Source: Promethearchaeota archaeon
Lineage (GTDB): Archaea > Asgardarchaeota > Lokiarchaeia > Sigynarchaeales > SOKP01
NCBI GenBank assembly: GCA_013375495.1
Contig: JABXKC010000024.1
Coordinates: forward strand, 1-60,472
Reading direction: 5' to 3'
DNA length: 60,472 bases
Positions 37,274-46,817 of the stretch are shown here, piece by piece (position 1 is the first letter of the stretch; every line of letters begins with the position of its first letter). Made by a program: the position numbers and the translations under genes. The notes under the pieces are model-generated. The model was not told where the DNA came from. It ran no database searches and saw only the letters and a program-made list of their open reading frames with translations.

Positions 37274-38479
37274 ATGGAAGAGAGTAGTTACGAATATTTC
37301 GATGTGTGTATTGTTGGAGCAAGTATTGCAGGCAATTATTTATCGTTTTTACTATCTACTTCAAACTTAAGGATTGTAGTTCTCGAGGATCATAGAGAAA
37401 TAGGTCTACCATTTCAGTGTGCTGGAATCATTTCTCAAAAGTTAAGTCAATTAATTAAGCTACCAAAGGGAATTGTGCTTAACCAGGTTATAACCGCAAA
37501 AATCGTAAGTTCATCGGGTAAATTTATCAAGCTATCAGGAGACGAGCATCCATATATAGTAGATAGAGTTGCTCTCGATCGCCTTTACTACGACAAGAAT
37601 CAAAGAAATACCAAAGTAACTTATTATCTCGGCGAAAAGTATAAATCATTTGAGTACCAAATTGACAATGATAAGAAATATGTACTTATTGAAACATCAA
37701 AAAGAAAAATTAAATCTAATCTGTTAGTTGGGTGTGATGGACCTTTATCCTCAGTGGGAAAACAATTGAAGGTGAAAAATGACGTACTATATGCCACCCA
37801 AATTAGAATTAAAGCTCATTTTAGCGAAGACGAAGCTGCTATGTATTTTGATCCACAATGGAAGCAATTATTTGGGTGGATTGTGCCCGAAGGTAATCTG
37901 ATTTTTCGTATCGGTATTGCTGCCGCAAATAATGTGAATGAATGCTTCAAGCGTTTCTTAGAAGAATTAAACATCGATATAAACAATAAAATAGATCAGC
38001 AAGGAGGGATCATTCCTTACGGAATTATGAATCACATAGCATTCGACAATATAGTCTTGCTCGGCGACGCTGCGGGGCAAGTAAAAGCTACAACTGGCGG
38101 GGGTATTATTATGTTGTTGACGGCTGCGAAGTATGCTTCTAGATGTGTGAATCTTTGTTTTAAGAACAATAATTTTTCAAAGAAGGCCATCAAAAAATAT
38201 TACGAAAAGCCTTGTTCGCAAACAATTGGCAGAGAATTAAAGCTTCATTATCTTATTCGGCTTATTTTAGAGAAATTTAAAGATAAAGATTTTGTAATTT
38301 TCTTTAAAATAATAAAAGAGAATAGGATTGAGCATTTAATAACATTATATGGAGATATGGATTTTCCAAAAGCTTTAATAATCAAACTGCTACGAAAACG
38401 AACTGTGTTAAGTTTCGTACTAAAATTTCTTGTAAAAAATCCAGTAATAATCTTTAAAATATTAAAATTACTTTTCTAA
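37274..38479 (+). CDS. geranylgeranyl reductase-family flavoprotein
   Basis: A 401-residue FAD protein. The dinucleotide-binding GASIAG is at 15-20, the family PFQCAG with C49 follows, and the GDAAGQVKATTGGGI segment is near residue 264, where FAD contacts and the substrate tunnel lie. Archaeal members hydrogenate the isoprenoid chains of ether lipids. The C-terminus is short and helical. Chain saturation of membrane lipids is the likely role, though several paralogues usually exist with different substrates. Confidence 0.88.
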   Translation: MEESSYEYFDVCIVGASIAGNYLSFLLSTSNLRIVVLEDHREIGLPFQCAGIISQKLSQLIKLPKGIVLNQVITAKIVSSSGKFIKLSGDEHPYIVDRVALDRLYYDKNQRNTKVTYYLGEKYKSFEYQIDNDKKYVLIETSKRKIKSNLLVGCDGPLSSVGKQLKVKNDVLYATQIRIKAHFSEDEAAMYFDPQWKQLFGWIVPEGNLIFRIGIAAANNVNECFKRFLEELNIDINNKIDQQGGIIPYGIMNHIAFDNIVLLGDAAGQVKATTGGGIIMLLTAAKYASRCVNLCFKNNNFSKKAIKKYYEKPCSQTIGRELKLHYLIRLILEKFKDKDFVIFFKIIKENRIEHLITLYGDMDFPKALIIKLLRKRTVLSFVLKFLVKNPVIIFKILKLLF

Positions 38480-38569
38480 ACCTAATATCTAAAGTTTATA
38501 AACAAGAGTGAAAATCAAATGGATGTTAGATCCAAAGATAAGAGACCAGGGGGAGGACATTGTATAAAG

Positions 38570-39133
38570 CTACTCTTCCTCAAAGAGAGGGGTTTTAGTC
38601 TTTGACTTTAAAGAAGCCATTTCTTCTTTAATGCAGGATTCAACACTCTTCATAATAAAATCAGGTAACGTAGAGTAATCTTTGGTTTTAGCAAAATTTA
38701 GCCATTCATCTTTTACTTCTTTTGATACATAAAATGATATTTTTTCCTTATCCATTTCAAAATCGAAAAGAGGAGAAAGAATCTCAGTTAAGTCTCCACC
38801 TATTATAATTATATCAGCAGCTTTCTTAACGATACTTTTATGTGAATTAAACGCAATGGCCAGCCCAGCTGCTTCAAAAGCTTCTAGATCGTTAACATCA
38901 TCTCCAACGTATACACACTGACTAAGGTTAGGATGCCCATTTTTATCAATAATTCCCTCTTTCAAGGCAAGTTCTTCCATAATTTCTTTTTTGTGTTTAT
39001 AATCAGTTTTACTTAGCTCCCAACTTTTTAATAAACCTTTGTCATCAAAAATCAATCGACATTGAGCTCTAACATGATCGACTTCATCTAATTCATTTTT
39101 TGCCCTTTGTGCGAGCCTATAGAAACTATTCAA
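38570..39133 (-). pseudogene. 5'-truncated HAD phosphatase (SerB-like) with C-terminal RHH-like extension
   Basis: The 187-residue frame contains only the second half of a HAD phosphatase of phosphoserine phosphatase type: DHVRAQCRLIFDDKG, VYVGDDVNDLEAFEAAG and LAIAFN. The catalytic DxDGT motif and the cap, about 100 residues, are missing. The frame opens with TTG at 39133, exactly where the divergent carbamate kinase is also cut. The C-terminal ~70 residues (KISFYVSKEVKDEWLNFAK, SVESCIKEEM) look like a ribbon-helix-helix-type module. Truncated by rearrangement, probably inactive. Confidence 0.75.
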
Positions 39134-39137
39134 GATC

Positions 39138-39908
39138 GTGATAACTCACGGGAATGGGCCTCAATCGGGGGCTTTACTATTACAACAAGAAGCATGTGAT
39201 GAGGTCCCAAAAATGCCGTTATCCATCATCGGGGCGCAGACACAAGGCCAAATTGGGTATATGATTGAATCTACACTGGACGAAGAACTAATGCGGCTAG
39301 GTATATCCGATGAAAGACTTTTTCTCACGGTGCTGACTTATACATCGGTAAAAATAGATGATCCAGCATTTGAGAACCCCACAAAACCCATTGGACCTGC
39401 TTATTCAGATCCCCGTCCAGGATTTGTCAACATGTCACGGGGGTGGCGCCGAGTGGTACCATCACCGAAACCCTGTAAAATCTTCCAATGGCGAGAAATT
39501 AAGCATTTATTGGAAGAAGGGTTTATTGTCATCGCATGTGGTGGAGGAGGAATCCCTGTGTACAAAAAAGATAACCGTCTTCACGGAGTCGAAGCGGTCA
39601 TTGATAAAGATTTAGCTACCGCCAAACTCGGGGAACAGATCGGGGCTGATATCCTCTTGATAGCCACAGATGTAGAAAAAGTTGCCATCAATTTCATGCA
39701 ACCTGATGAGAAATTTGTTGATTCATTGACCATCGCCGAAGCAACAAAATTTTTGAACGAAGGACAATTTCCGAAAGGAAGCATGGGACCAAAAGTCCAA
39801 GCGTGTATCAATTTTATTAAACAAGGCGGCGCTAAAGCAATCATTACCTCGATTGATCATATCCAAGACGCCCTCCTTGGAAAGACAGGTACACATTTTA
39901 AAAAATAA
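39138..39908 (+). pseudogene. 5'-truncated carbamate kinase
   Basis: A 256-residue frame beginning at VITHGNGPQSGALLLQQEA, which in intact enzymes of about 310 residues follows some 45-55 N-terminal residues with the GGNAL nucleotide site. The rest is normal: CGGGGIPV, EAVIDKDLAT and LLIATDVEK, ending FPKGSMGPKV...AIITS. The enzyme makes ATP from carbamoyl phosphate. GC is about 47% in line 39601-39660 against ~30% just before the breakpoint, suggesting transfer. Probably nonfunctional without its N-terminus. Confidence 0.82.
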
Positions 39909-39934
39909 TTCTTTAAAATAGAGGAAAATACGTT

Positions 39935-41602
39935 ATGACTTCAATAAAAATTGTAATTTCGAGATTTTGGAACAGCTTAAAGTTAAGGATAAGGCCGGAA
40001 CAGCATGAAGTTAAGAAAAAGCGTTACAACAAAGATATTAAAATTAAGCACGTTAAACCAGGCGAATCATTAGTAGAGATGCAGGGGATCACAAAACGAT
40101 TCCCGGGTGTGTTAGCTAATGATGCTATTAACTTTGAGCTGAAAGCGTGTGAAGTCCATGCTTTGCTTGGAGAAAATGGTGCAGGCAAAAAAACCTTGAT
40201 GAATATCTTATACGGACTTTATCGATCTGATTCAGGGGAAATTAAAATTCAAGGAGTCCCGGTTCACCTAAAATCGCCTAAGCACGCCATTGCAATTGGA
40301 ATTGGAATGGTTCACCAGCACTTCACGCTAATACCGGTAATGACAGTTGCTGAGAATATTATTCTGGGTGTCAAATCCTCCAAAGGACCATTATTGAATC
40401 TCGCTGAAGCCGAGAAGCAAATCATCGAGCTCTCAAAAACCTATAATCTAGAGGTAGATCCCAAAGCAAAGGTAGAACAGCTCCCAATGGGTATTCGCCA
40501 ACGAGTTGAGATAATAAAAGCTCTGTACCGTGGTGCACGGATACTTATTCTCGATGAACCGACCTCAGTTCTCACTCCTTTGGAAACCGACGATTTTTTT
40601 GAGGCTCTGAAATCCATGGTAAAAGAGGGGTTGACTGTTGTATTTATAACTCATAAATTACCCGAAGTGTTTGCCATAAGTGATCGTGTCACAGTTCTCA
40701 GAGATGGATGTTTTGTTGAGACTGTTGAGACTAAACTAACTAACCCAAAGGATCTTTCGATGAAAATGGTCGGAAGAGAGATTTATTCAGGACAGGAGAG
40801 GGTTGATATCAAGCATGATAAAGTTGTTCTTGATGTTCAAGGTCTAAAAACCATGAATGATAAAGGTCAAGAAGCCCTCAAGGGAATTTCTTTCTCAATT
40901 CGCGAGGGGGAGATACTGGGAATTGCAGGGATCTCAGGAAATGGTCAGAAAGAGCTGGCAGATGTACTCTCTGGTATGAGACGATCTACAGATGGCACGG
41001 TTCACTTTCTGAAGCAAGATATAACTAATTACACCCCAAAGAAATTAATCGAATTAGGTATAGGGGACATCCCTTCGGATCGGGCAGGCACTGGTCTTCT
41101 GATGAACTTTTCCATCGCGGAAAACTTGATTCTTGAATCCCATACTAAGACTCCATTCTCACATCGATGGTTCTTACCTTTCAACAAACAATACTTCTTG
41201 AATAAAGACGAAATCCGAAAGCATGCAGAAAAAATTATCCAAGAATATGACATTGATACACCAAGTCCTAATGTTCCAGTAAGAAATCTTTCAGGTGGTA
41301 ACCTCCAGAAAGTTCTCCTAGCAAAAGTTCTTTCTAGAAATCCAAAATTGCTTATTCTCGCTCAACCAACAGCTGGATTAGATGTTGGAGCAACAGAATT
41401 CATATCTAAAAAGATAATAGAGGAGAGAGAAAAAAAAGTGGCCGTTTTACTCCTCTCTGAGGACTTAGAAAGAATTATGACTCTGAGTGATCGTATCGCA
41501 GTCATTTATGAGGGTAAAATTGTAGGGATAGTTCCCGTTGCTGATGCAGAGATCATTGAAATTGGTCGAATGATGACTGGATTGGGGACTGAGAAAAGAT
41601 GA
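39935..41602 (+). CDS. nucleoside/sugar-type ABC transporter ATP-binding protein, Walker A altered
   Basis: A 555-residue double ATPase of the RbsA/YufO/NupO group, serving BmpA-type nucleoside or purine importers. First domain: Walker A reads GENGAGKKT (79-87), where the family has GKST; the Mg-binding Ser/Thr is Lys86. Signature QLPMGIRQRVEI and Walker B ILILDEPT are intact. Second domain: GISGNGQKEL, LSGGNLQKV and LLILAQPTAGLDVG, the usual degenerate Walker B of this family. An N-terminal basic extension of ~45 residues is unusual. No permease or binding-protein gene is near. 26 bp after the carbamate kinase. Confidence 0.88.
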   Translation: MTSIKIVISRFWNSLKLRIRPEQHEVKKKRYNKDIKIKHVKPGESLVEMQGITKRFPGVLANDAINFELKACEVHALLGENGAGKKTLMNILYGLYRSDSGEIKIQGVPVHLKSPKHAIAIGIGMVHQHFTLIPVMTVAENIILGVKSSKGPLLNLAEAEKQIIELSKTYNLEVDPKAKVEQLPMGIRQRVEIIKALYRGARILILDEPTSVLTPLETDDFFEALKSMVKEGLTVVFITHKLPEVFAISDRVTVLRDGCFVETVETKLTNPKDLSMKMVGREIYSGQERVDIKHDKVVLDVQGLKTMNDKGQEALKGISFSIREGEILGIAGISGNGQKELADVLSGMRRSTDGTVHFLKQDITNYTPKKLIELGIGDIPSDRAGTGLLMNFSIAENLILESHTKTPFSHRWFLPFNKQYFLNKDEIRKHAEKIIQEYDIDTPSPNVPVRNLSGGNLQKVLLAKVLSRNPKLLILAQPTAGLDVGATEFISKKIIEEREKKVAVLLLSEDLERIMTLSDRIAVIYEGKIVGIVPVADAEIIEIGRMMTGLGTEKR

Positions 41603-41614
41603 AGACAATCCATT

Positions 41615-42640
41615 ATGACTGATTTAAAGTCGCCTTATTATCGATCAGGGCATCGTACCAAATCCTTGTACTTGAATGCTCAATCAATTGGTCTGTCTAC
41701 TGATTACAGGATTCAAATACAAGGCAAAATTGGTCTGATACATAGTATATTCCAGCGTGTAATCAACATCACCGTGTTGGAGAACCGATTGATTAGTTTG
41801 GTTGGACAAGAGGTAGGACAAGGACCATTGAATATACTTGTGAACATTCCTAATCATATTAATCTGTCAACAATCGGGATAAAGAAGGGTGATATCGTAT
41901 CACGAGTTGGTGAGTCGATAGTTATAGGTGAGAATGTTATAGTGATATCAACCCGGTGGGCTAAATTATGGGAGCCAAAGAGAAATCTTCAAGCTAGTCT
42001 GCAACCCCTTAAGACAATTATGGCAAACATAGAGATTATGAGAAATCTTGCTCTTAGTTCTGATTATCTCAATGGATTAGGCGAATTAATTCCTTTCACC
42101 TACATTGAAGGTCTTAAAGATACCAAAAATGAAAAATTAGGTCCTATTTCTCATTTGGCGTTACCTCATATTTCATCAATGCTCAAGGCAATAAAATCTG
42201 GTCGTTCCCAAGACATAATACATATTACTACACATCTCGTAGGCTTGGGCCCAGGACTAACTCCTGCTGCTGATGATATGTTTCTCGGGTTAATGATTAG
42301 CATGTTGTATTTTTCAGAAAACTTTAATGAAACGAGTATTGATGTCAAGAAAATCAATAAGGATATCGTGTCCATCATTTCAGGAAAGACTACAATTATA
42401 AGTGAAGTGTTTTTAAGAGAAGCGTCAGTTGGAAAAGTAAATGAAGCTGTCGCCTCTCTTATGGAGAATTTGTTGACTTCAAGACAAAGAGAGTTAGAGG
42501 ATTCTGTTAGAAAAGTCTTAGATTTGGGTGGTACTTCTGGCACAGATATTGTTTTTGGAGTCATCCTAGGATCATATTTAATGATGATTGATATATACGA
42601 TAGTAGCAATAAAAATGAGGATGTCACTGTTTCTTTTTAA
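41615..42640 (+). CDS. DUF2877 / AllH-like protein
   Basis: A 341-residue protein with the DUF2877 hallmark LVGLGPGLTPAADDMFLG. In bacteria this family includes AllH (YlbF), one of three subunits of oxamate carbamoyltransferase, which passes carbamoyl phosphate to a carbamate kinase. The kinase gene here is just upstream, with the ABC ATPase between, 12 bp from this gene. AllF and AllG subunits are absent, so the complex is incomplete in this window. Base composition drops toward the local average along this gene. Confidence 0.8.
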   Translation: MTDLKSPYYRSGHRTKSLYLNAQSIGLSTDYRIQIQGKIGLIHSIFQRVINITVLENRLISLVGQEVGQGPLNILVNIPNHINLSTIGIKKGDIVSRVGESIVIGENVIVISTRWAKLWEPKRNLQASLQPLKTIMANIEIMRNLALSSDYLNGLGELIPFTYIEGLKDTKNEKLGPISHLALPHISSMLKAIKSGRSQDIIHITTHLVGLGPGLTPAADDMFLGLMISMLYFSENFNETSIDVKKINKDIVSIISGKTTIISEVFLREASVGKVNEAVASLMENLLTSRQRELEDSVRKVLDLGGTSGTDIVFGVILGSYLMMIDIYDSSNKNEDVTVSF

Positions 42641-42729
42641 TTAATTCGAATAAAAGTACAATTTTCTAATTAAATTATTAAAAAAGCATCCAATTATCTT
42701 ATTTATTATAGAATATTAAAAAAAATTTA

Positions 42730-43914
42730 ATGAATAAAATGGATTGTAGAGAAAGAGTTTTAACCGCACTGGATTTAGAAGAACCAGATAGAGTTCCTTG
42801 TCACGCCATTCTAATTGACGCTAACAATGTAGATATAATACTAGGAAAACCTAAAATTACCGATTTTAACACTATAGAGCAGTTACAGCGAGATAATCCT
42901 GAGGGGTGGGCAGAAGAGTTAAGTAACCTTATAGAAGGAATAGAAACGAGCGTATTTTCCCGTTGTGTGGAAGCTGCTGCTGCAATTGGTCTTGATTGTA
43001 TGCAGGTAGGGATATTACCTTTTTATATTTTTGAAGATCCAAACGATCCTCGACTTCTTATGAAAGATATTTTCGGACGCGTGTGGGAAGCTCGAAATAA
43101 CGAAGGGAATATCAACCCCTATTACTTGTATGGGACAATGAATTCTCCTGAGAAATGGAAAGAAGCTAAAGAGAGCATTGAAGGCCCTATGACGGAGAAA
43201 TACACCAAAATGGCTAAAAAATTCTTCCGTCGAATAAACAAGAAACACAAAGATAAAATTTTTGTCGCTGTTACTAACGATTTAGCTGGCGTATTTGAAA
43301 GCGCTTCACAAGGTATGGGTATGACTTACTTTTCTCGTATGCTTCATAAAAATCCCAGTTTTATTAAAGAAGTTCACGAAGTAATTGCTGAATTTACAGC
43401 TGCTTGTTATAACGCGTACATGGATGCTGGTGCCGAATTATTTGTAGAATCTGGTGATTTAGCTTATAAAACAGGTCCAATGATGAGTCCGAAAAAGTTT
43501 ACCGAGGTGTTATTGCCCGCGTATAAAATAATTATTGATGCTGTCCACGAACGAGGGAAAAAAATAGTGCTGCATACTGACGGTCAAATTACATCCTTGT
43601 TAGATTTCGTAATTGATTGTGGTTTTGACGGCTTACATAGTCTGGAACCCACGGCAGGTGTTGATTTAGCTCTCGTGAAGAATAAAGTCGGTGATAAATT
43701 ATGTCTTATGGGAAATATCGACATTGCTCATGATCTTACTTATGGAACTCGTGATGAAGTATTTGATGGGGTAAAATATGCAATCAAAACGGCTGGCCCT
43801 GGCGGAGGGTATATAGTAAGTGCTGCTAATATGCACCCAACTGTAAAGGTGGATAATTTACGGTGGATGGTAGAAGCTACTAAAGAATTTGGAAATTATC
43901 CGATAAATCTGTGA
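42730..43914 (+). CDS. URO-D-fold methyltransferase (MtaA/CmuA-like)
   Basis: A 394-residue protein of the uroporphyrinogen decarboxylase superfamily. Motifs: CRERVLTALDLEEPDRVP at the start, ESGDLAYKTGPMMSPKKF, LHTDGQITSLLDFVIDCGFD and HSLEPTAGVDL. The His in LHTDG and the downstream Cys could hold zinc, as in enzymes that move methyl groups from corrinoid proteins to a thiol. True URO-D (haem synthesis) is less likely, given the weak N-terminal match. No corrinoid protein is adjacent. Single gene. Confidence 0.82.
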   Translation: MNKMDCRERVLTALDLEEPDRVPCHAILIDANNVDIILGKPKITDFNTIEQLQRDNPEGWAEELSNLIEGIETSVFSRCVEAAAAIGLDCMQVGILPFYIFEDPNDPRLLMKDIFGRVWEARNNEGNINPYYLYGTMNSPEKWKEAKESIEGPMTEKYTKMAKKFFRRINKKHKDKIFVAVTNDLAGVFESASQGMGMTYFSRMLHKNPSFIKEVHEVIAEFTAACYNAYMDAGAELFVESGDLAYKTGPMMSPKKFTEVLLPAYKIIIDAVHERGKKIVLHTDGQITSLLDFVIDCGFDGLHSLEPTAGVDLALVKNKVGDKLCLMGNIDIAHDLTYGTRDEVFDGVKYAIKTAGPGGGYIVSAANMHPTVKVDNLRWMVEATKEFGNYPINL

Positions 43915-43940
43915 TAAACCTTAATTTAGATTTCTTCTTT

Positions 43941-44306
43941 TTAAGGAGGTATCATTGAGAAAAAGGCTACCTTATTAAAAAGTATGTACCATACAACCAT
44001 ATACGCAACAACGAGGATAGTAGAAATAAAACCAAAGCGATATACTCCTTTTGGGATGCCTGAATCCTCGTTATTTCTCTGGATGATTGCGCGAATCATC
44101 GCTACAATATAGATTAAAGTAATTATTAAGGTTACAATCCATAGAAATAATACAAATAACAATAGTGTGTAAATTGGTTCACCCTCAAATCTCAATGTAC
44201 CCAACCAAGCCCAATAGTTAAAAATGAGGTGTGTAGGGATTGAACTATAAATTGCAGCAGTGAGCAAAAACACAAATGACCATAAAAATCCTCTAAAAGA
44301 CGACAT
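43941..44306 (-). CDS. small three-helix membrane protein
   Basis: A 121-residue protein with three predicted membrane helices (LWSFVFLLTAAIYSSI, IYTLLLFVLFLWIVTLII and ISTILVVAYMVVWYILF). No family recognised. Convergent with the methyltransferase gene, 27 bp away. Between 44307 and 44493 nothing further is recognised. Confidence 0.65.
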   Translation of the reverse strand: MSSFRGFLWSFVFLLTAAIYSSIPTHLIFNYWAWLGTLRFEGEPIYTLLLFVLFLWIVTLIITLIYIVAMIRAIIQRNNEDSGIPKGVYRFGFISTILVVAYMVVWYILFNKVAFFSMIPP

Positions 44307-44493
44307 CTATCTCAATAAGGAATTATTTTCTTAATACAAATATATTAACAATAATTTATAAGATTTTTAGCTTTTTTCTTCTATTTTATCTAGTAGCTAA
44401 TTATTGCTGGAGAAATGCACTCTCTATCTAAAATAAATGTAAATTATCCGAAAAACTATTTAATAAAAAAAAAGAAAAATTTGATATATTCTT

Positions 44494-46194
44494 TCAATGA
44501 AATAATAAATTCGCTATAAAAGAAAACCCACCTTGTGGTGTGGACATGGTAACAATCAGAAAGGTCAATAGTACCGCGTTAATTACAGCTCCAACAATTA
44601 TATTTCCCGTTTTCCTATAACTTAATACAGAAACTCCTGAAGTTAAAGTGAACATAAGTATCGAAATAGGTATAAAAGTTCCAAAGTAAAACAGGCTTCT
44701 CATGAGGACGCTGACTAGTAGTAGGTAAACAATATAATACAAGAGCGGAAAAATAGCACCTAACAATACAACTTTCAAATTGTTTTTAATAGTATCAGAG
44801 AATTTGTTTTGAAGTATCCCTTGAGTTAACATATTCAGAATTAGAATTACAAAAAAACAAATAACGAAGTAAATAGGTATTCCCCAAAATTTAGTTATCG
44901 AAGGAACTAGTCCTAAATAGTTTAAACCAATTGATGCATATACAATTAGGAAAAGTATAGTTGCTAAAACTAGTCCTAACAGTGTTTGTCTAAGAAAAAC
45001 ATTCCTTCCCTTAAATGGCTCTATTAGCATCTTTTTGAAAGATAAGCTGGTTTTCTTTCCTATTCTCCAGAGTAAAATCATCAATCCAAAGGCTTGACCA
45101 AATAATAAAGTTACTACAAAAGCAGCAACTGCTAATGGCAATATTAGTAATAGGGGTATAAATATTATTACACCTGGAATACCAAGTAGGATTGGATATA
45201 ATATCGCTTTAATTGATATGCTTTTAATGGATATATCTGGGGTGTCGATAGTATAACATTGAAGTTCTTTATCCCTTTCGCTTTTAGTTTTTAGAATTAA
45301 TTTAGACAATGGATCGATGGCTAAAAAGAAAAACCCTATCCCTCCAATAACCTGCATCAACAAAATTAACCCTCTTATATTTACATAGTAAGTTTCGTCT
45401 ACAACATCAATACCAAAGGAATTTATAGCCCAATCTCTTGCTTCACGAATAAAATCTTCGTCCCATGCGACCGTGAGGTGATTACTATTATCGTCTAAAT
45501 AAATCATTGAAGCGTTTCCTTGTAGGAATGATCCGTATAATTTGTTTGAATCGATGTTTGAAACAGGATTTCCTGTTCTATGTGCTAGACTATCTTTAAG
45601 TCCTGATAATTCAACAGCTTCGTCGAATAATGCTTGAATCATAAGCACATTTAATGGATCAGTCAATGTACCATTTCTAAGATCTGGATCTAACCATGTA
45701 CCAATTCCTATAAAACATTTAAACGATAAATCGTAATGAGTCAGGTTTTGTCCTAACCCACCCATACTATAGCCAATATATCCCAAGGCGTTCATGTCAA
45801 TATCGTTCCTCGTGGTATTAAGATATTCTTTAATCGCAATTATATCTTTAGTTTTATTATCTGACTCTACCATAGTACTTTGCCCATGGCCTCTGAAATC
45901 GAAAGGTACAGCAACAAATCCCGCTGCTGCTAGCTCTAACGCGTATCCCTTCACCATTTCTTTGTTTACCATAGAACCATGCCCAATTATGATAGCTGGT
46001 TTGTTTAATCCACCACTTGTAGGTTCAAAAATATTAAAAGAAATAGTAACCCCGTCACTCGTTTGAGTTGATAATCCATAAGTGCTTTTAACGCTAAGAG
46101 GTGTTATAAAAATAAACACCGTTCCGATTGTAAAAATAGCGAGAAATATACAAATTAGAATAATCCTTTTTTTTGATAAATTTAATGTATTCAT
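44494..46194 (-). CDS. alpha/beta hydrolase fused to a polytopic membrane domain
   Basis: A 566-residue protein. An N-terminal membrane anchor (IILICIFLAIFTIGTVFIF, 11-30) is followed by an extracytoplasmic alpha/beta hydrolase domain: GHGSMVNKEM, FDFRGHGQS and nucleophile S143 in GYIGYSMGG, with the acid and His probably near DNSNHLTVAWDED (about 235). The second half (about 275-560) carries seven or so membrane helices and no known transporter motif. The hydrolase is typical of peptidase or esterase-like families; the membrane part is unassigned. Confidence 0.8.
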   Translation of the reverse strand: MNTLNLSKKRIILICIFLAIFTIGTVFIFITPLSVKSTYGLSTQTSDGVTISFNIFEPTSGGLNKPAIIIGHGSMVNKEMVKGYALELAAAGFVAVPFDFRGHGQSTMVESDNKTKDIIAIKEYLNTTRNDIDMNALGYIGYSMGGLGQNLTHYDLSFKCFIGIGTWLDPDLRNGTLTDPLNVLMIQALFDEAVELSGLKDSLAHRTGNPVSNIDSNKLYGSFLQGNASMIYLDDNSNHLTVAWDEDFIREARDWAINSFGIDVVDETYYVNIRGLILLMQVIGGIGFFFLAIDPLSKLILKTKSERDKELQCYTIDTPDISIKSISIKAILYPILLGIPGVIIFIPLLLILPLAVAAFVVTLLFGQAFGLMILLWRIGKKTSLSFKKMLIEPFKGRNVFLRQTLLGLVLATILFLIVYASIGLNYLGLVPSITKFWGIPIYFVICFFVILILNMLTQGILQNKFSDTIKNNLKVVLLGAIFPLLYYIVYLLLVSVLMRSLFYFGTFIPISILMFTLTSGVSVLSYRKTGNIIVGAVINAVLLTFLIVTMSTPQGGFSFIANLLFH

Positions 46195-46265
46195 AGTTTA
46201 TTATTCAGTTTCCAAATTATATAAAAACTCTTTTTTAAGAAAGAATGAAAATTTTGATCAAAATA

Positions 46266-46640
46266 CTATTTTTTTATATTATTTATTTTGCTAGTCACTT
46301 CTATATCGTTACCTTCAGTATCTTTAAATTCTAAAACCCAATTATCGAGTATTTTTGTTATAGGAAATACTATTTCTCTATCTAATATCTTGAGCTTTTC
46401 AACCATTTTATTTAAATCATTAACTTCAAAGCTTGGTAAACAATTATCTCCCCAAGTAACATTTTCATTCGCTTCACTATTATTAAAGAGGCCAAATCTA
46501 AAACCTTTTATACTAAAAATGCTGTAAATTTTATCCCTTTTAAAAACGGGTTGCTCAAAAAAACTTTCATAAAATTTGATTGCACGATCCATATTCTTGA
46601 CACAAATATACAAAGAATTTAGAGTTATATCTAGGGTCAT
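46266..46640 (-). CDS. VOC/glyoxalase-family protein
   Basis: A 124-residue single-unit vicinal-oxygen-chelate protein: LYICVKNMDRAIKFYESFFE at the start and LEFKDTEGNDIEVTS at the end, the classical 'F-x-DPxGN-x-x-E' closing strand. Metal ligands cannot be fixed confidently. Substrate unknown. Confidence 0.82.
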   Translation of the reverse strand: MTLDITLNSLYICVKNMDRAIKFYESFFEQPVFKRDKIYSIFSIKGFRFGLFNNSEANENVTWGDNCLPSFEVNDLNKMVEKLKILDREIVFPITKILDNWVLEFKDTEGNDIEVTSKINNIKK

Positions 46641-46817
46641 TCTATTTACCTATTTTTTAAAATTACATTATCTCATATTAATAGGCAGGTTATATGGATA
46701 TTTAATCTTTATTCTAATCTAGTAAATTCTGTGTAGAATCCTCAATAATTTATTAATGAAATCTTTTTATCTTTCACATAACTTCTAAACATAATAAAAT
46801 ACTTATCTTGATAGAAA

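Noticed and set aside
42730..43914. True uroporphyrinogen decarboxylase of haem synthesis
   Set aside because: Sequence motifs fit the corrinoid/methyltransferase branch of the fold, and no haem genes are near.
43941..43950. Perfect AAGGAGGT Shine-Dalgarno-like string on the plus strand
   Set aside because: It is the complement of the last codons (Pro-Pro and stop) of the minus-strand membrane gene, and only an eight-codon frame follows it.
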